NCBI GenBank assembly: GCA_037975125.1
Contig: CM075856.1
Coordinates: 124,001-188,000, forward strand
Length of the DNA stretch: 64,000 nt
Reading direction: 5' to 3'
DNA from: Latrodectus hesperus
Lineage: Eukaryota; Arthropoda; Arachnida; Araneae; Theridiidae
The notes under the pieces are model-generated. The model had not been told where the DNA came from, did not search any database, and saw nothing but the letters and a program-made list of their open reading frames with translations. Position 1 is the first letter of the stretch. Each line of letters begins with the position of its first letter. A program made the position numbers and the translations under genes. Below, in pieces: positions 26,534-39,800 of the stretch.

Positions 26534-29500
26534 CATATGGATACAAAATTTGTATCTGTAAATAAAAATTTGTATTTGTGTAAATAATATGTTGAATTTA
26601 AATTTGAAATCTGGAAAAGGGAAAAGTTCTTGAATTATTTCTAGGTGATTCAATCATCAGAGTAATAAACATTTGCCTTCAAATCATATGTCTCAGCAAG
26701 GTTGTTTAAAATTTGTTTCATCTTATATATGAACTTTCAACAGTGTATAATTTTTTTTCATAATGAAATCACATCTTCAAATTATGTATAAAAATTGGCA
26801 TACATATGAAAACAATGTATTAAATTCTTTATATACAAAATGTTATCATAAAATTGTGTTACTATTAATTAGCCATTTTGTTTCACATTTAAAGACAAAG
26901 TAACTTAATACTATTTTTATTTTCTCGTGATATTGATTAATTTTAAAACTGATTAAAAACAATGTCTTAATATAAAAAAATATGTAAAAGCAAAAGTGAA
27001 TTTATTAAATAATACAAATATACTTTTATTTGTTCATCTCATTTTGCAACCTCAAACTTATCAGTTTGATTTTTTTTTCTTCAGAAACGAGCAATGTCTC
27101 CTTTGAGTAATTTAACTTCAATGGCTAAAAAGACTTTCCCAAATACTTTTGACTCAGTATTTAAAGTAAGTATTCATTCCTGTATTCTCATGTTTTGTTC
27201 TAAATTACAAGTATACATGGTGTTATTTTAAAACTAATTATAAAAATAATTTATATTTTAGTTAAAATTTTTAAATACTGTATATAATATTATGTGATTT
27301 TTTTTATTTTAAAAGTTTTAAATATTATGCGTTTTGATATTTGTATAATTTTTTAAAAAAACTTTTTGAAAAAAATTTGTTTTTGTATTTTGTAATATGT
27401 ATGATTTGACTCTTCATGATATTTTTGAATTGTTTGAAAAAGTTTAGTATGTTTGAAAAACAAAGCAGTTGTGATAAATTATACATTTTTCACTAGAAAA
27501 ATTAATTTTAAAATTTAATACTTTCATATTTAATATTTTTTGGTGTGTATGTAAGATATAACGAGATTGCTATATAAAAAAATAAATTCTCATGCTGTTA
27601 GAAGTAACCTTTTTATTTAAATTAATTTTCATATTCTTTTTATAATTTCTATTAGTTGAATTTAAAATAGAGGAAATTATTGTATTTCTGTTTTTTACAT
27701 ACATGTGTATCTCAATTAGATGCTTGGGGACTTCCTTGGTTTTCTTCTTCGCAACACATGAGTAGGGCCCTTATTTATGAAAAGAATCTGGGAAGTTGTT
27801 ACATTTAAATTTTAAAAGTTTTTTTTCTTTTTTTACAATAACCTCCATCTATTTGATTATCTAGGATAGCGGTCTTAAAACTGCAACTCATAAGCCACAT
27901 GTTGTATCTTTGCTCCAAAATGTTCAGTTCAGGCATGGAATATTACTTATTCTCTTACTTTGTAAGAGACGAGTAAAAAATTTTTAAATGCAAGACTGTA
28001 AAGAAGGGCACATTTATAAAAAAGCAAAAATAGCACAGTCTGAAGTCTAGGCAAATGATGTAAATCATTCCTTTAAAAAGTTTGATGATTTTGATGGTTA
28101 CATTGTTTGGGATTATTATCACTCAAAGGACAAAGACATGGAGTTGATATAGCAAATATTGTCATTGAGTGCTTCGAAGAACATCAAATTCTATTTTGAA
28201 AGAAAAAATTAATCTGGAGGTACTTACTTACCATTGTATTATTCATTAAGAAGCACTATGTGCACCGACATTTCAAGGAGAAATTTGCAAAGTAATGGAA
28301 TTGGTGATTAAAATTATTAACTCTATTGTAGCTAAACCTTCTTGCCATCGTAATTTTAAAGAATTTCTAATCGAGGTAGAAAGTGAATATGCAGATTTGC
28401 TGTTGCGTAACAAGGTTCATTGGTTATTCAGAGGAAACATTTTAAAATGTTTTGCTCCCTTGTTTACTGAAATTAAATATCTCTCCTTGAGAAGAATGTT
28501 CAATATGAATGATCGCTGGATCCAAAAATTATATTTGGATCCAGTGATCGTTCATATTGTGGATGTTACTTCTCATCTAAATCCGCTTAATCATAATTTA
28601 CAAGAAAAAAGACGATTTCGATTGATTCGAAAAAAAATAATTTCATTTGAAAACAAATTGCTGCTTTTTACTGAACATTTTCAAAGAGAAACCCAAATTC
28701 ACTTTCCATGCCTATTAAAATATTGTCAAAAATTATTGATATTTGCTATTTCGAAACAACGCTAAAAATATGAAGGAAGCTTTTCTCAGCAGGTATAAAG
28801 ACTTCAGAAACAAAAAGTGATGGTAGCTTTCGTAATAAAACCTCTGAATGTTATGGTAACAGAATATAATTTTTCTCCCTTTAATATTGATATTGATAGT
28901 TTTGAAATGCAATTGCTTGATTTAAAAAGTAAAGAATTATGGAGCTCAAATTTTGAACATCTTTGTGCTGATTTAGAGCTATTGGGTAAAAATAAATGTG
29001 AACTAAGCTTACCACACAAGAATGGTCCTCTTTAAAAAATTTTGAAAAGGAGGATATGTTGATTTTTAACACTTGGAATAGTGTTCCTGACTCATATGAT
29101 CAACTGAAAAAAACCATCCTTTGCTGCTATTTCCTTATTTGGGTCTACATATTCATGGGAACAATCATTTTCAAGCATGAGCAGTATCATGAATAAATTA
29201 AGAAATCGACATTAGTAGAGTATTTGTTAACATTTTTGAGAATACCTTTTATTATATTACTAGTGATATTTTTAAATTAATATTATTATCCTTATATAAG
29301 TATGATACCAAATTTTATTTAATTTACTGTTAGTAAAACTAAGAGTTATTTAGCAAAGGCAAGCTTGAGAGTGCTTTTAATCTTAATCAATACCGTAATA
29401 ATGTCTCCTACTAAAACAAAGTTTATGTTGAAAAAAATGGCTCTTTGAATAAATTTCAGTTGGAAATTATCTAGATTTGGCTCTTTAGAATGACAAGGTT

Positions 29501-32500
29501 GCTGACCCCTGATCTAAGGCATGATGACATAAATCTGCTGACACCAGATAAACTGGTAGACATCCACTCTTCATTTCAATGCTTATGAAATACTTTCTAA
29601 AGGATATCAGAATAAGCTTTGAAGTCAATGTTTATCTTCATAGAAATGGGAAGATAAGCAGAAAAGATTTATATGTGGAAGTAATTTGTTCATAATTGTG
29701 AATTTGCTAAATAATTGAATTGCAGTATCATACTGCTAATTTCCTTACTTATTATAGAAGTATTCTCTTTATAATTCTCTATGGTATTAGAAGATTTCTT
29801 TCTAAGCTATCATCAAAATTTTGCATAAAAAAGAGATAAATATTGCATGAATTATCAATGAATTAACAAAACCTTATTTTAACTAATTAATCGTAAGTTC
29901 TTTCACGGTGTAAACTATTGTTTTTTTATCAGTTTTCAGCTTATTCTTACAGTTTGTAGGTTCAAAATCTATCTCAGACTGGATGTTTGTAATGGTTTGG
30001 AATCTACTTTAAACGATAAGTACTAGTCTAATTACGACTTGTAAGAAAGAAGCATTGATCCCAACAAACAAGCAAAAACAATCACTGTATTCCTGTGTTT
30101 TTCTTTTTTGTTAATTGCAGTTAATATTAGAAATCTATGAATCATACGTTTTTGAGGGATTTTTTTGATGGGTTTGGGAACAGAACATTTTTTAATTTCA
30201 CTCTGGAAACAAATTTGACATATTTTATGATGCTTTATTTAACATAATGTATTAAAGTTTACTTTATATTGGACCTCAGGTGAATTGTTTTCCTGCAACT
30301 GTAATATGTATATATATACGTATGTGTTGTTTCAAACATTACAGAGAAATTTACTTATCAAATACCTTTCTTTACTTATCATATTCATATGATGTATGCA
30401 AATATTTTTTATTGAATAATTTTATATAATGTTATATCTAACTTACTATGGATGTTCGAATGGTTTATAAAACGTCATTTGTTGCATAGCTGTAGATAAG
30501 TCTATAGAATATCTTCTAATAATTGATTTTATGAAGTGTCTGTGATAATAAACCTTTATGTTTGGATGTCTTATGTTTATTTAATGGTAACATTCATCCT
30601 TTTCAAAAAATTGCTTTTTGTGTTCTAGATTCATGAAACTTTATTGTTTCAAAAAATTTTAATTCGGCTGAGTAGTGCAAAAAAAATTCACAGATATTTT
30701 ACTTTTAATTATGTAATAATATGGCTGAATTATATTATATGACTTTTATAAAAATTCAAATATAGATAAGAGTACAAGTGATATTTTCTTTATCTACTGC
30801 AATATAATTAGAATGCGGTATTTATGCTTAGCCTATATTCAAAGTTAAAAAAGTTACCACTTAAGTTTTTAATGGCTATTAAAATGTAAAATGGATTTCT
30901 TTTATTAGCTGAATTATTTTCTCTGATCTTGCGTTATCACAAAGTCCAATTATGTATCTTGTAAAATGATTTTATGATGTTCTTCCCCCCCAGAATTATT
31001 TTCCTCCTCATTTCTCTTAATTATCTAATTCTCTTTAATCTTACTTCACAAAGGATGCTCCACTTACTAAAGCATACTCCTTACCTGTTGGTGCTCATAT
31101 TGATCATAAAATAGCTGGCGATAAAAAATCTGCAAAATCTTCCCAGGACAAAAAATCTGTTAAAATCATGAGTAATATTTCTAATCTTGGAAAATCAGAG
31201 GATTTATCTTGTAAGTTGATGAAAAAGGAGCCTACTCCACCAAAGGAAGGCCAACTTATAGATCTTGGTCCACCTGAAGTGTCGCATAAAGAATCTACTT
31301 TGCGATCTGGTACTGAACGATCTTTGAGTGACACTGCAGCTGTTATCTGGGATTTGCATCGTGGTGAGCATCATATGCCTACTCAGAGCAAAGAAAATAT
31401 CTTAACTACATCTGATATGAAGATTAATGAATTGCCCAGAGCTCCGCTTAAAGCATCACCTTTGAGAAACATGTAAGTTGCAATAGTTATGCAGATAGAA
31501 GCATGCTATTTACTCCTTTAACTTATTTCGCAATTGATTGTACCCGGCTATATGCAGTTTGCAGTATTTGCTTGAAACAGAATTTTTCCTAGTGCTGCTG
31601 CTATAATTAGTATATTGGTTGTGAATGTTTTTCCTTTTAGTGATATGATTTATATATGCTTATTTAACTTTATTTATCCTGCTTTCATTTTTTGAAGATT
31701 CACCAAAAAATAGAGATAATTCATTTTCCCACTTCCTATATTTTTCATGTTTTCTTTTTATTTATGATTTCTAATAGAGTCTATATGATTTCTTATAGAA
31801 TTAGAAATAATGAGTTTTTCTGTTTGAAAAGCATGAATTAATGTTTTTTGACTTGTATGTATTTTTATCTTGTCTGAAAAATTCAAAGCATTTTTACGCT
31901 AATATTGTAAACACAAAATTATTTTTAAAATATTGATATTTTTAGTATTTTCTATTTCATTCCAGTTTTTAATTTTTAAAATTTTGCTTGTGTATTGCTT
32001 ATATGAGTAACTAACTGATTTTACACATTAAGTTTCTTAAAAAGCAAGAAATAAGATAAGATAATACAATCTATTTTTTGACTCATATGAAATCATGCTA
32101 ATTTTTACCATGCACATTTATGTATAGTTAAACATTTCTCTTGTTTTTATAATAAAGCATTATTATATATTTTTCAAATTTTGTGCTTATTTGCTGTATA
32201 TTTTGTTTCAGTTTTACAACTTGACTAAAATAAGCATCAATATTTTTGTTAAAAATATTTAATATGACATTCTTAAAATATTTTAATATGACAATCTTTT
32301 TAAAGTTTGTCCAGTTACATCATATATATTTTTTACATAATATCTTGTGTGCAAATATTATTTTTTATTAATATTTGCATAGCTTAAACTGTTAGCACTA
32401 AAATAAGCTTCATTTAAGCAGTTTATAACTTTATCATAGGGAGGTTCTGGGTTCGAATCCCAGTTCAGGCATGGATGTACTATTTCTCTCTATCTATCCT

Positions 32501-35500
32501 GTCTTTGTCCTTTCTGTGTATGAATGTGTTGTAAATGGTTGCCTACCCTATAAACGGGTCCCTATGGCATGTGCGTACTAAAGAAGTCGGACTCCACACC
32601 AAAATAGCCGAGCTGGCAGTCGAATGGTTAGCGCTCTTGCCTTCAGTTCAACAGTTCGTGGGTTCGAATCCCACCTTGGGCATGGATGTTTGTAGTGGTT
32701 CGGAATCCACTTTAAGCCGTAAGTCCCAGTCTAATTAGCCCTCGTGTGCAAAAAATGACTGTTGAGCGACAAACAAACAAACCACACCAAAATATGGTTC
32801 AGTTGAATAAGTGGAGCAGCGCACCCGATATTGCCAGCCTAGCTGGCACGCGACAACAACAACATAACTTTAATACTTATATTCGTTGCCTTCTTAAGAT
32901 TTTTTTCCTAATTTTGTTTACTGGACATTATCTATAGAAATTATTTGTCCATTCCTACCCTTTGCAGTCTAGCAGACATTTCCGCTTTTAATTTTAAAAC
33001 ATTTCCAAGCTTGTAGATTTTTATAAGCCATGGTTTCTATAGATTCCATAAGTGTTTTGCACCATAGATTTGTTTAAATAAATAGTTCTAATTCCTGGAA
33101 TTTCACCTTTCACAATCCAGATTAAAATGCTAGGAAAATAAAACTTTCAACTTTAAATTATATGCAAGATAGCTGAAACTCTTACTTGTTGAAAATTCTT
33201 TGATTTTTCTAGACATAATATTTATTTGCATTTATAACTGATAAAGAATGCTAAACAATTAACTTTAAATTTTACTTTTCTCATTTTTGAAAGTAGCTGA
33301 TTATCTTTTATTGTATTGAAAACAAAAATACCTTCATCTGATTTCAGCTTTTTAAATTAATTTGCTTAAAAATTCTAAAAGGATGGAAAGAGAAAATTTA
33401 ATATACGTAAATCTTGCATTTGAAAAATTGTAACAACTTTTAAGCACTAGATTAGAAAAATATATGGAGGGATTAAATCATTATGGAATAAAGCTGTTCA
33501 TTTAAACTGTGCACTTATAAGGAAGCTATTTCATTTTATATGAATAAGTAATTTTAATATTTTGTATGATATAAATGGTTTGGGATTTTATACTTTTTAA
33601 AGAATCACATATCTGGATGTATGATAAAATAGCTATCTATATATTGTGTCGAGCATCAATGATATATGATTTTTACGTTTTTAATCATAAAATTTTCTGT
33701 TATGTTAAAATGTTAGTATGCATTGCTATGTTTTTCTGCTAAAATACTTGTTATAAAATATAGATTATATATTCATCTTTATCCAAATATGACATCCATA
33801 TATTTCAATATATTAATATTGTGAATTATCCAGATATTTTTTAGATTTATTCAAAATATTTTTTTTTATGTACAGGAAGTAATGAGTAAATCTTTAAAAT
33901 GTTGAAATACATGTAGGATGTGTATTTTTAGCTATGCTTTTAAATTTAAATTCTCAATGAATTAATTATTTTGTAAGTAAATTGTCTAATTTTTTTGTAA
34001 TCAGAAGTTGTAATTTCAATCATTGTTACTATATTCAATTAATATTTTTTATATAATTAATAGTGAAATATAAAGCTTTCAATTATTTCTATGAAATATA
34101 TAGTTAAATTTTAATGGAAAATTTGTTTCAGAGTGTCAAAAATGAAGGTGTAATCAGAACAAAATGAAACATTAATTATTTTTAAATATATCTTAATTCT
34201 CATTTAGAAATATTTTCATTACATGTGCATATCATAATTAAAATATGTTATTTCAAAACCAATATTAATTTTACAAAATCTTGTGAAAATTATTATTTTA
34301 AACACTTAAAAATACAATTTTTAAAAATAAATTTTAGTATTTCTCTGTTAAATATTAGTTTAAAATATATCTTTTAAGTGCTTTCCAAATTTTAAAATAA
34401 TATAATGTTTAAATTTCTTTACTAAAATAATTTATAATAAGATCAAAAGTCATTCTGATATGTTTTCAGAATATCAAAGATTTTATTTGTTAAATTTCTT
34501 CCAATTAAAAAATGTTTATCACTGTATATCTAGATTAAATAAAACATAATCATGCATTTTAGTTTATATGAATGATATTTTTGGAGAATCCACAAACGTT
34601 TTCATATATCACTTTCAAAGTGAAACATTTTAAAATGTTTATCAATCAAAATGTTTTACTTAAAACTAGATTTTATTTTACATTTAGTAAATTAATTTTA
34701 TGTTTAGTTATTTTAAAATTTTGACTTGGATCTTATTTGAGAATTTTATTGTATCAATAGGATATAATTTGATTATAATTCTTTTTACACTGGATGGTAT
34801 GATTACAAAAAGTAAACCAATAGAAATTTCAGTGAAATAAATTACCAAACTCTCAATTTCTTTTCAGTCATGTATATTTGTGATTTCAGAGTCCACTTTA
34901 AAGAGATGATTCAAATTAGCTATCATGTGCAAAAGATAATTGTGTAGAACAGATTTTCAGCTCTTTGAATCCACATGGCCTCTGATTTATCTATTTTCTA
35001 TTATATTCAAAATTATTAATAATAAGTTAGAGTTGTTATTTAAAAATTATTGTGGGGAGGAATTTCTTATTTATCAACCCAAGAATATTCATCAAAACAA
35101 CACTTAAATGTGTTGTTTTGTTGAATACTCTTGGTAATGTGAGCAATTTATTTTATTTTTATATTTAAAAGACTTTGTCATGAAAATGATATTAATTTTG
35201 TAATTTTATTATTTTTTATGGTGTAAAATATTACATTTTAAAATTTTTACAATTTTTTGTATAAATGATATTTTATTATCCATTTACTTTATTGCTAACT
35301 GTAGGTTTTTAAGCTTCGTAATGGTTTGCAAACTTTAATTCAGTTTTTAAGGAATTTAAACTTTTATTTTATGAGAAATTATACATTTTGAAGAATTGAT
35401 AAGTATCAACTGAAGGTAAAAACTGATATTTAAATTGTATTTTCTTTGCCATTTATATATGTTTAAATAAGACAATCTAAGAAACTTAATATTGTTAATT

Positions 35501-36745
35501 ATATAAAAGGTTATAATCACATTTTAAGCAAAATTTTTAATCCTGTCATTTAAATTTGCTTTGCAGTACAAAAGATTCATTATAAAAATTTTATACTGTT
35601 ATTTATCTAATGAAAACAATTTTTAAATGTTGTTTAAATAAAAAGTTTTCCTCTTTAAATTTAAAAAAAACTTATTATTGATGGTTTAATTTTGATTTAT
35701 TTTTATGATGTATTTAGTATTAAAATTTAAACTCTTCTATTCTCAAGTTTTTTGCCTAAATCATACTTAAAAATATATAATAAAAAGATGCAAGCTAAAG
35801 TCTTTCATAAATCAAATTAAACATTATAAAGTAATTTAAAATAGAGTGTATTGTTTAGTTTTTCTATTAAATTAGTTGCTTTACATTATTGGAATAACAT
35901 AACTTTGCATGAAGAAAACAATACTATAAATATATAATTGATACTAGTTAAATTAATATAACATTATTTTTAGATTTTTGAGAGTCGGCTCAAAGAAAGG
36001 AACATTTCCTTTGAAAGAAATAAAAGAACATCATGGTACCAAAGGTTCTTGGAGAAAAATGCTTTTCAATCGAGTTCAAAAACCTTATACCAAAGATATT
36101 GTATTTGGTAATAAAATCTTGGATTTAAAAGATAATTATTTTTTGATATTTAAATCCCTTTTATACAGAACTTTATTGTTTTTTAGTGTTTTGAATTAAG
36201 CTTAATTTTGAATAGGTGAAGTTTCTGAAGAGAAGCGAATCGAGCCTCCAAAGCATTCCTCTTCACACCTGAAAGCTTTGTGGAAAAAAGCTATAATGGA
36301 ACAAATCATACTGATACGGTTGGAAAGAGAACAGAAAAAATTAAAATGCAAGTTTTTCATAAATTTCTGTTTTTTATATAAAAAAGAAAATAGAAAGAAA
36401 TTTTGGTTATATGTGTAAAATGCATTGCTGAACACTTTTAAATACTCTTTTTCAGTTAATGAATTGATTAATAGTTAGTTAAACTATAAATGAAGTACAT
36501 CATCTTTGAGCAATAAGTCAATGTTGATTTTTCATTGGCGCCTATTCCACCAGTTTCCCCAAACAGCTTTCAATTTTCTGACTAAATAAGAATTTCATTT
36601 GATTATTTTTTATGTATTTTTTAAATTTTCTTACAATTTTATTTCACTCTTTTTTTTTCTTTTATTATACTTCCAATTTTCAAGATTTCAAACCATAGTT
36701 ATGTTTAGTTTTTAAATTGATAATATTTTGACAAATTATCTTATT

Positions 36746-36813
<68 letters not shown>

Positions 36814-39800
36814 GTTAATAAATATTTCATTCAAAAATTCTTATTAAGTTGAAAATGTCATTTTACACTTTTATTTATTCTAAATTTAAATGTTGAAGTG
36901 CAATTATGAATGTAGTTAGTGTTGAGCTTTTTCAAATTATTAGAAATTGTCTCCTAGAATTTTTGGCATTGCATTCTAGATCATCACTAATTCCTCACTA
37001 TTCAATTATAATGCTGTAAAAACATTATTAAAGAATATTGAGGAAAATTAACTTAGTTTAACTGGATAAGTACTTCTATGATTGTGTAGCATTTATTTAG
37101 ATATCTTCAACACACTTAAATACTATCATTTGTAGTCTTTGCACATTACATTAAAAACAATATGCATGTTGTTAATACATGTTGCATTTCTGATTATGCA
37201 GGAAAATTCTTTTATTGGAGTGCAAGGTATTCCTATATTAAATTATTGCAATTTGCTATTTTCTGAATTGCACAAGTTGGTATTTTAGAACATACGAAAT
37301 AAAACACCAAAAACCTTTCATAAATTAAATAAAAAATGAATTTTTTTGTATGTAAAAATGTTTATTTGTTAATCAACATATTTGAATATTTAATTTAGGT
37401 GTACAATTTGAGTCTTAGCTGTGTTTTGCAATTTGCGATATATAATTAATGCTAATTTTGTTTCATGTTGACAGAAAATTCACTTCTAATATCAGGATTT
37501 AGATTTTTTTTATCTAGTTTGAATTTTATAAATAAAATACTGAATAAGATTTTTTGACAAATATTAAATAAAAAAAGTTTTTTTTTATGTTTTTTTTTTT
37601 TTTTTTGTTTGAAGGAAAGATTACTGCATAAATAAAATGCAGTTGATTTGATAATTCTCAGAATAGCAAAAAAGTTTAGGTACTATTTAAATTACTGGAA
37701 GACAAAACATGATGATAAAGTTTGATTTATATTAATAGTACTCACTGAAATAAAACTCTTACTTGGTTGTTTCAATGTTTGCAATCTATTTTCTTGTTGG
37801 TGCCTATTATTCCTTCCAATTTAAATAATTTTATCTCCAAAAAGATAAAAATTAATCAAATTACTATTAATTTCTCAATCAACATTGTTACCATTTTAAT
37901 TGTGATCAAACTGTAATATCAGTTTTGGTAAATAAATGGGTACCATCTTTGGTATTTTTTATTTATTTAAAATATATTAAAATTCATGTGATAAATCACA
38001 TTTACAATAATATTTTACTCATTTATTTCTCATTTATTTGCTTAATATCTCAGTATTTCCTCCAATACTCTAAATATAAGCAAAAAAAGTAGGATATAAG
38101 TTTAGTTTTATTGAAATGAATTTTTATAATAATATATTTAAACATTTTATATTTATTTTTTATGAGATTATTTTAATTGATGCCTCCAAATTTTAGTTCA
38201 ATCAATTATTTAATTTGTGGGTATTTGAAATTTGTATAAATATGCCATGCAAAAAATTAATTTTCTATACACACTAAATTAAATAAAAGGAAAATTTCAT
38301 TGTCATCCCAAATTTTTAAAAAGCCTTTTCTGAGTACAAATTATTGGAATGTTATTTTATAAAACTTTATGTGTGTTATGTGTGAAATTAATTTCCACAT
38401 CTTATCCTGGTCAGCAATTTTGATGTAGCAAATTCTTACCCTCAATAATTTTATATTATTATGTATTTAATAAAAGTTTCTGTGTTCAGTTAAAGTGTTA
38501 TAAAAATTAGGTAACTCATACATTGTTAATTGTTTTGAAAGTTTACAGTGACCTTTCATTTGTGCATCATTGTCAAGTACTATCCATAGCTTCTACTTTA
38601 TTTAAATGTATATATTTTTTTACTTAAGATGAAGTGGAATATAAAATAGAGAATTATTCTATTTTAGTTTCCCAAAATAAATCTCTAACAAAAAGCTTTG
38701 TTTACTCATATTACTTGCTGTCCCATCAATCTACTCATGTAGACAATAGAAAAGATATTTTGAGAAGGAAATTTTTTGTAAAAATGCTCTTTAAGTATAC
38801 TTACTTTGTTTACATTTTTATTCTTATAATAATATATATTTAATTTCAAGCATTTTTGTGATCATTTAACTTCAAACTACAAATTAATTTATGGGAATAA
38901 ATACATAAAAATGTCCTTTTCTCAACATGCCATTTATTTTTATTTAGTGCCTATATTTTGTTAAAATAAAAAAAATTATTCCTTAGAAAGTGTTATAGTT
39001 TTTTCAGTGTAGTATGTTTATCTTTAAATAAGTAAAGAGCTATTTAGATATCTTAAAAGTGATTCAAAATTCCAATTTACTTATACTTATTGTGTTGTTT
39101 AATATATTAACCTAATTTCCTAGCATTAAATATCACAACATCAAACTTATTATTTTCAGTATTTTATTGTAATACATTTACATTTTTTTAAACAAGTATA
39201 TTTTTTGTTAGTCATTATTTCCCAGTAAAATAACCCAATAATATCTATCAGATAAATATACATCTTTAAAAAGAGCAAAAAATATAACTATTCAGTAATG
39301 GTTGTTTTATAAGTTTTATAGTATAAAAAATGTTATCAAATTTTTGATAAAATGACTGTGCATAAGGTGTAAAAAATTAATAGAAAAAACTTTTTAAAAA
39401 ATTGCATTAGACCAATTATATTTAGAATGACTTATAAAATTAAAGAAAAACCATTGAGTAGTGAACATTTGTATCATCTTTTTATACTTCAATATGTATT
39501 GATCCTACATATTACATGGGCGTGCACTAATATGCTTTTTATGGTTAGATATGCATAAAAATACTCTTTTAAAGGGTAATTCATTACTTTTTTAATGTTA
39601 TTACTTGTATTAAATAATCATATATTTTTTTAACTAATTATATATGATAAATGTGATGCTATTTTCTTTATTTTTATGTTGTCAAATTTACTTTTTTTTC
39701 CATTACTTACTACAGTGAAGCAAGATAAAATATTGGAAAAACATTTAAAATTGGATTATGAAGTTATCTCTCCTTGTCCGAATGATTCTGTTAAAAAATG

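Larger units (their letters stand above)
27166..31053 (+). other. Intron 9
   Basis: GT-AG intron. It hosts a degenerate hAT transposon (27867-29511) and a family A SINE (29945-30082). Confidence 0.75.
31473..35973 (+). other. Intron 10
   Basis: GT-AG intron of 4.5 kb. It holds a SINE-in-SINE nest (about 32420-32865), a family A fragment (34866-34950) and a 25-bp-arm inverted repeat (35079-35134). Confidence 0.75.

Noticed and set aside
32607..32690. A genuine tRNA gene
   Set aside because: A and B boxes are present, but the cloverleaf is imperfect, and a SINE body, tail and target-site duplications follow.
36348..36435. GT donor at 36352 for exon 12
   Set aside because: It leaves phase 2, and the next exon would read into TAA at once; the GC donor at 36348 fits phase and family alignment.
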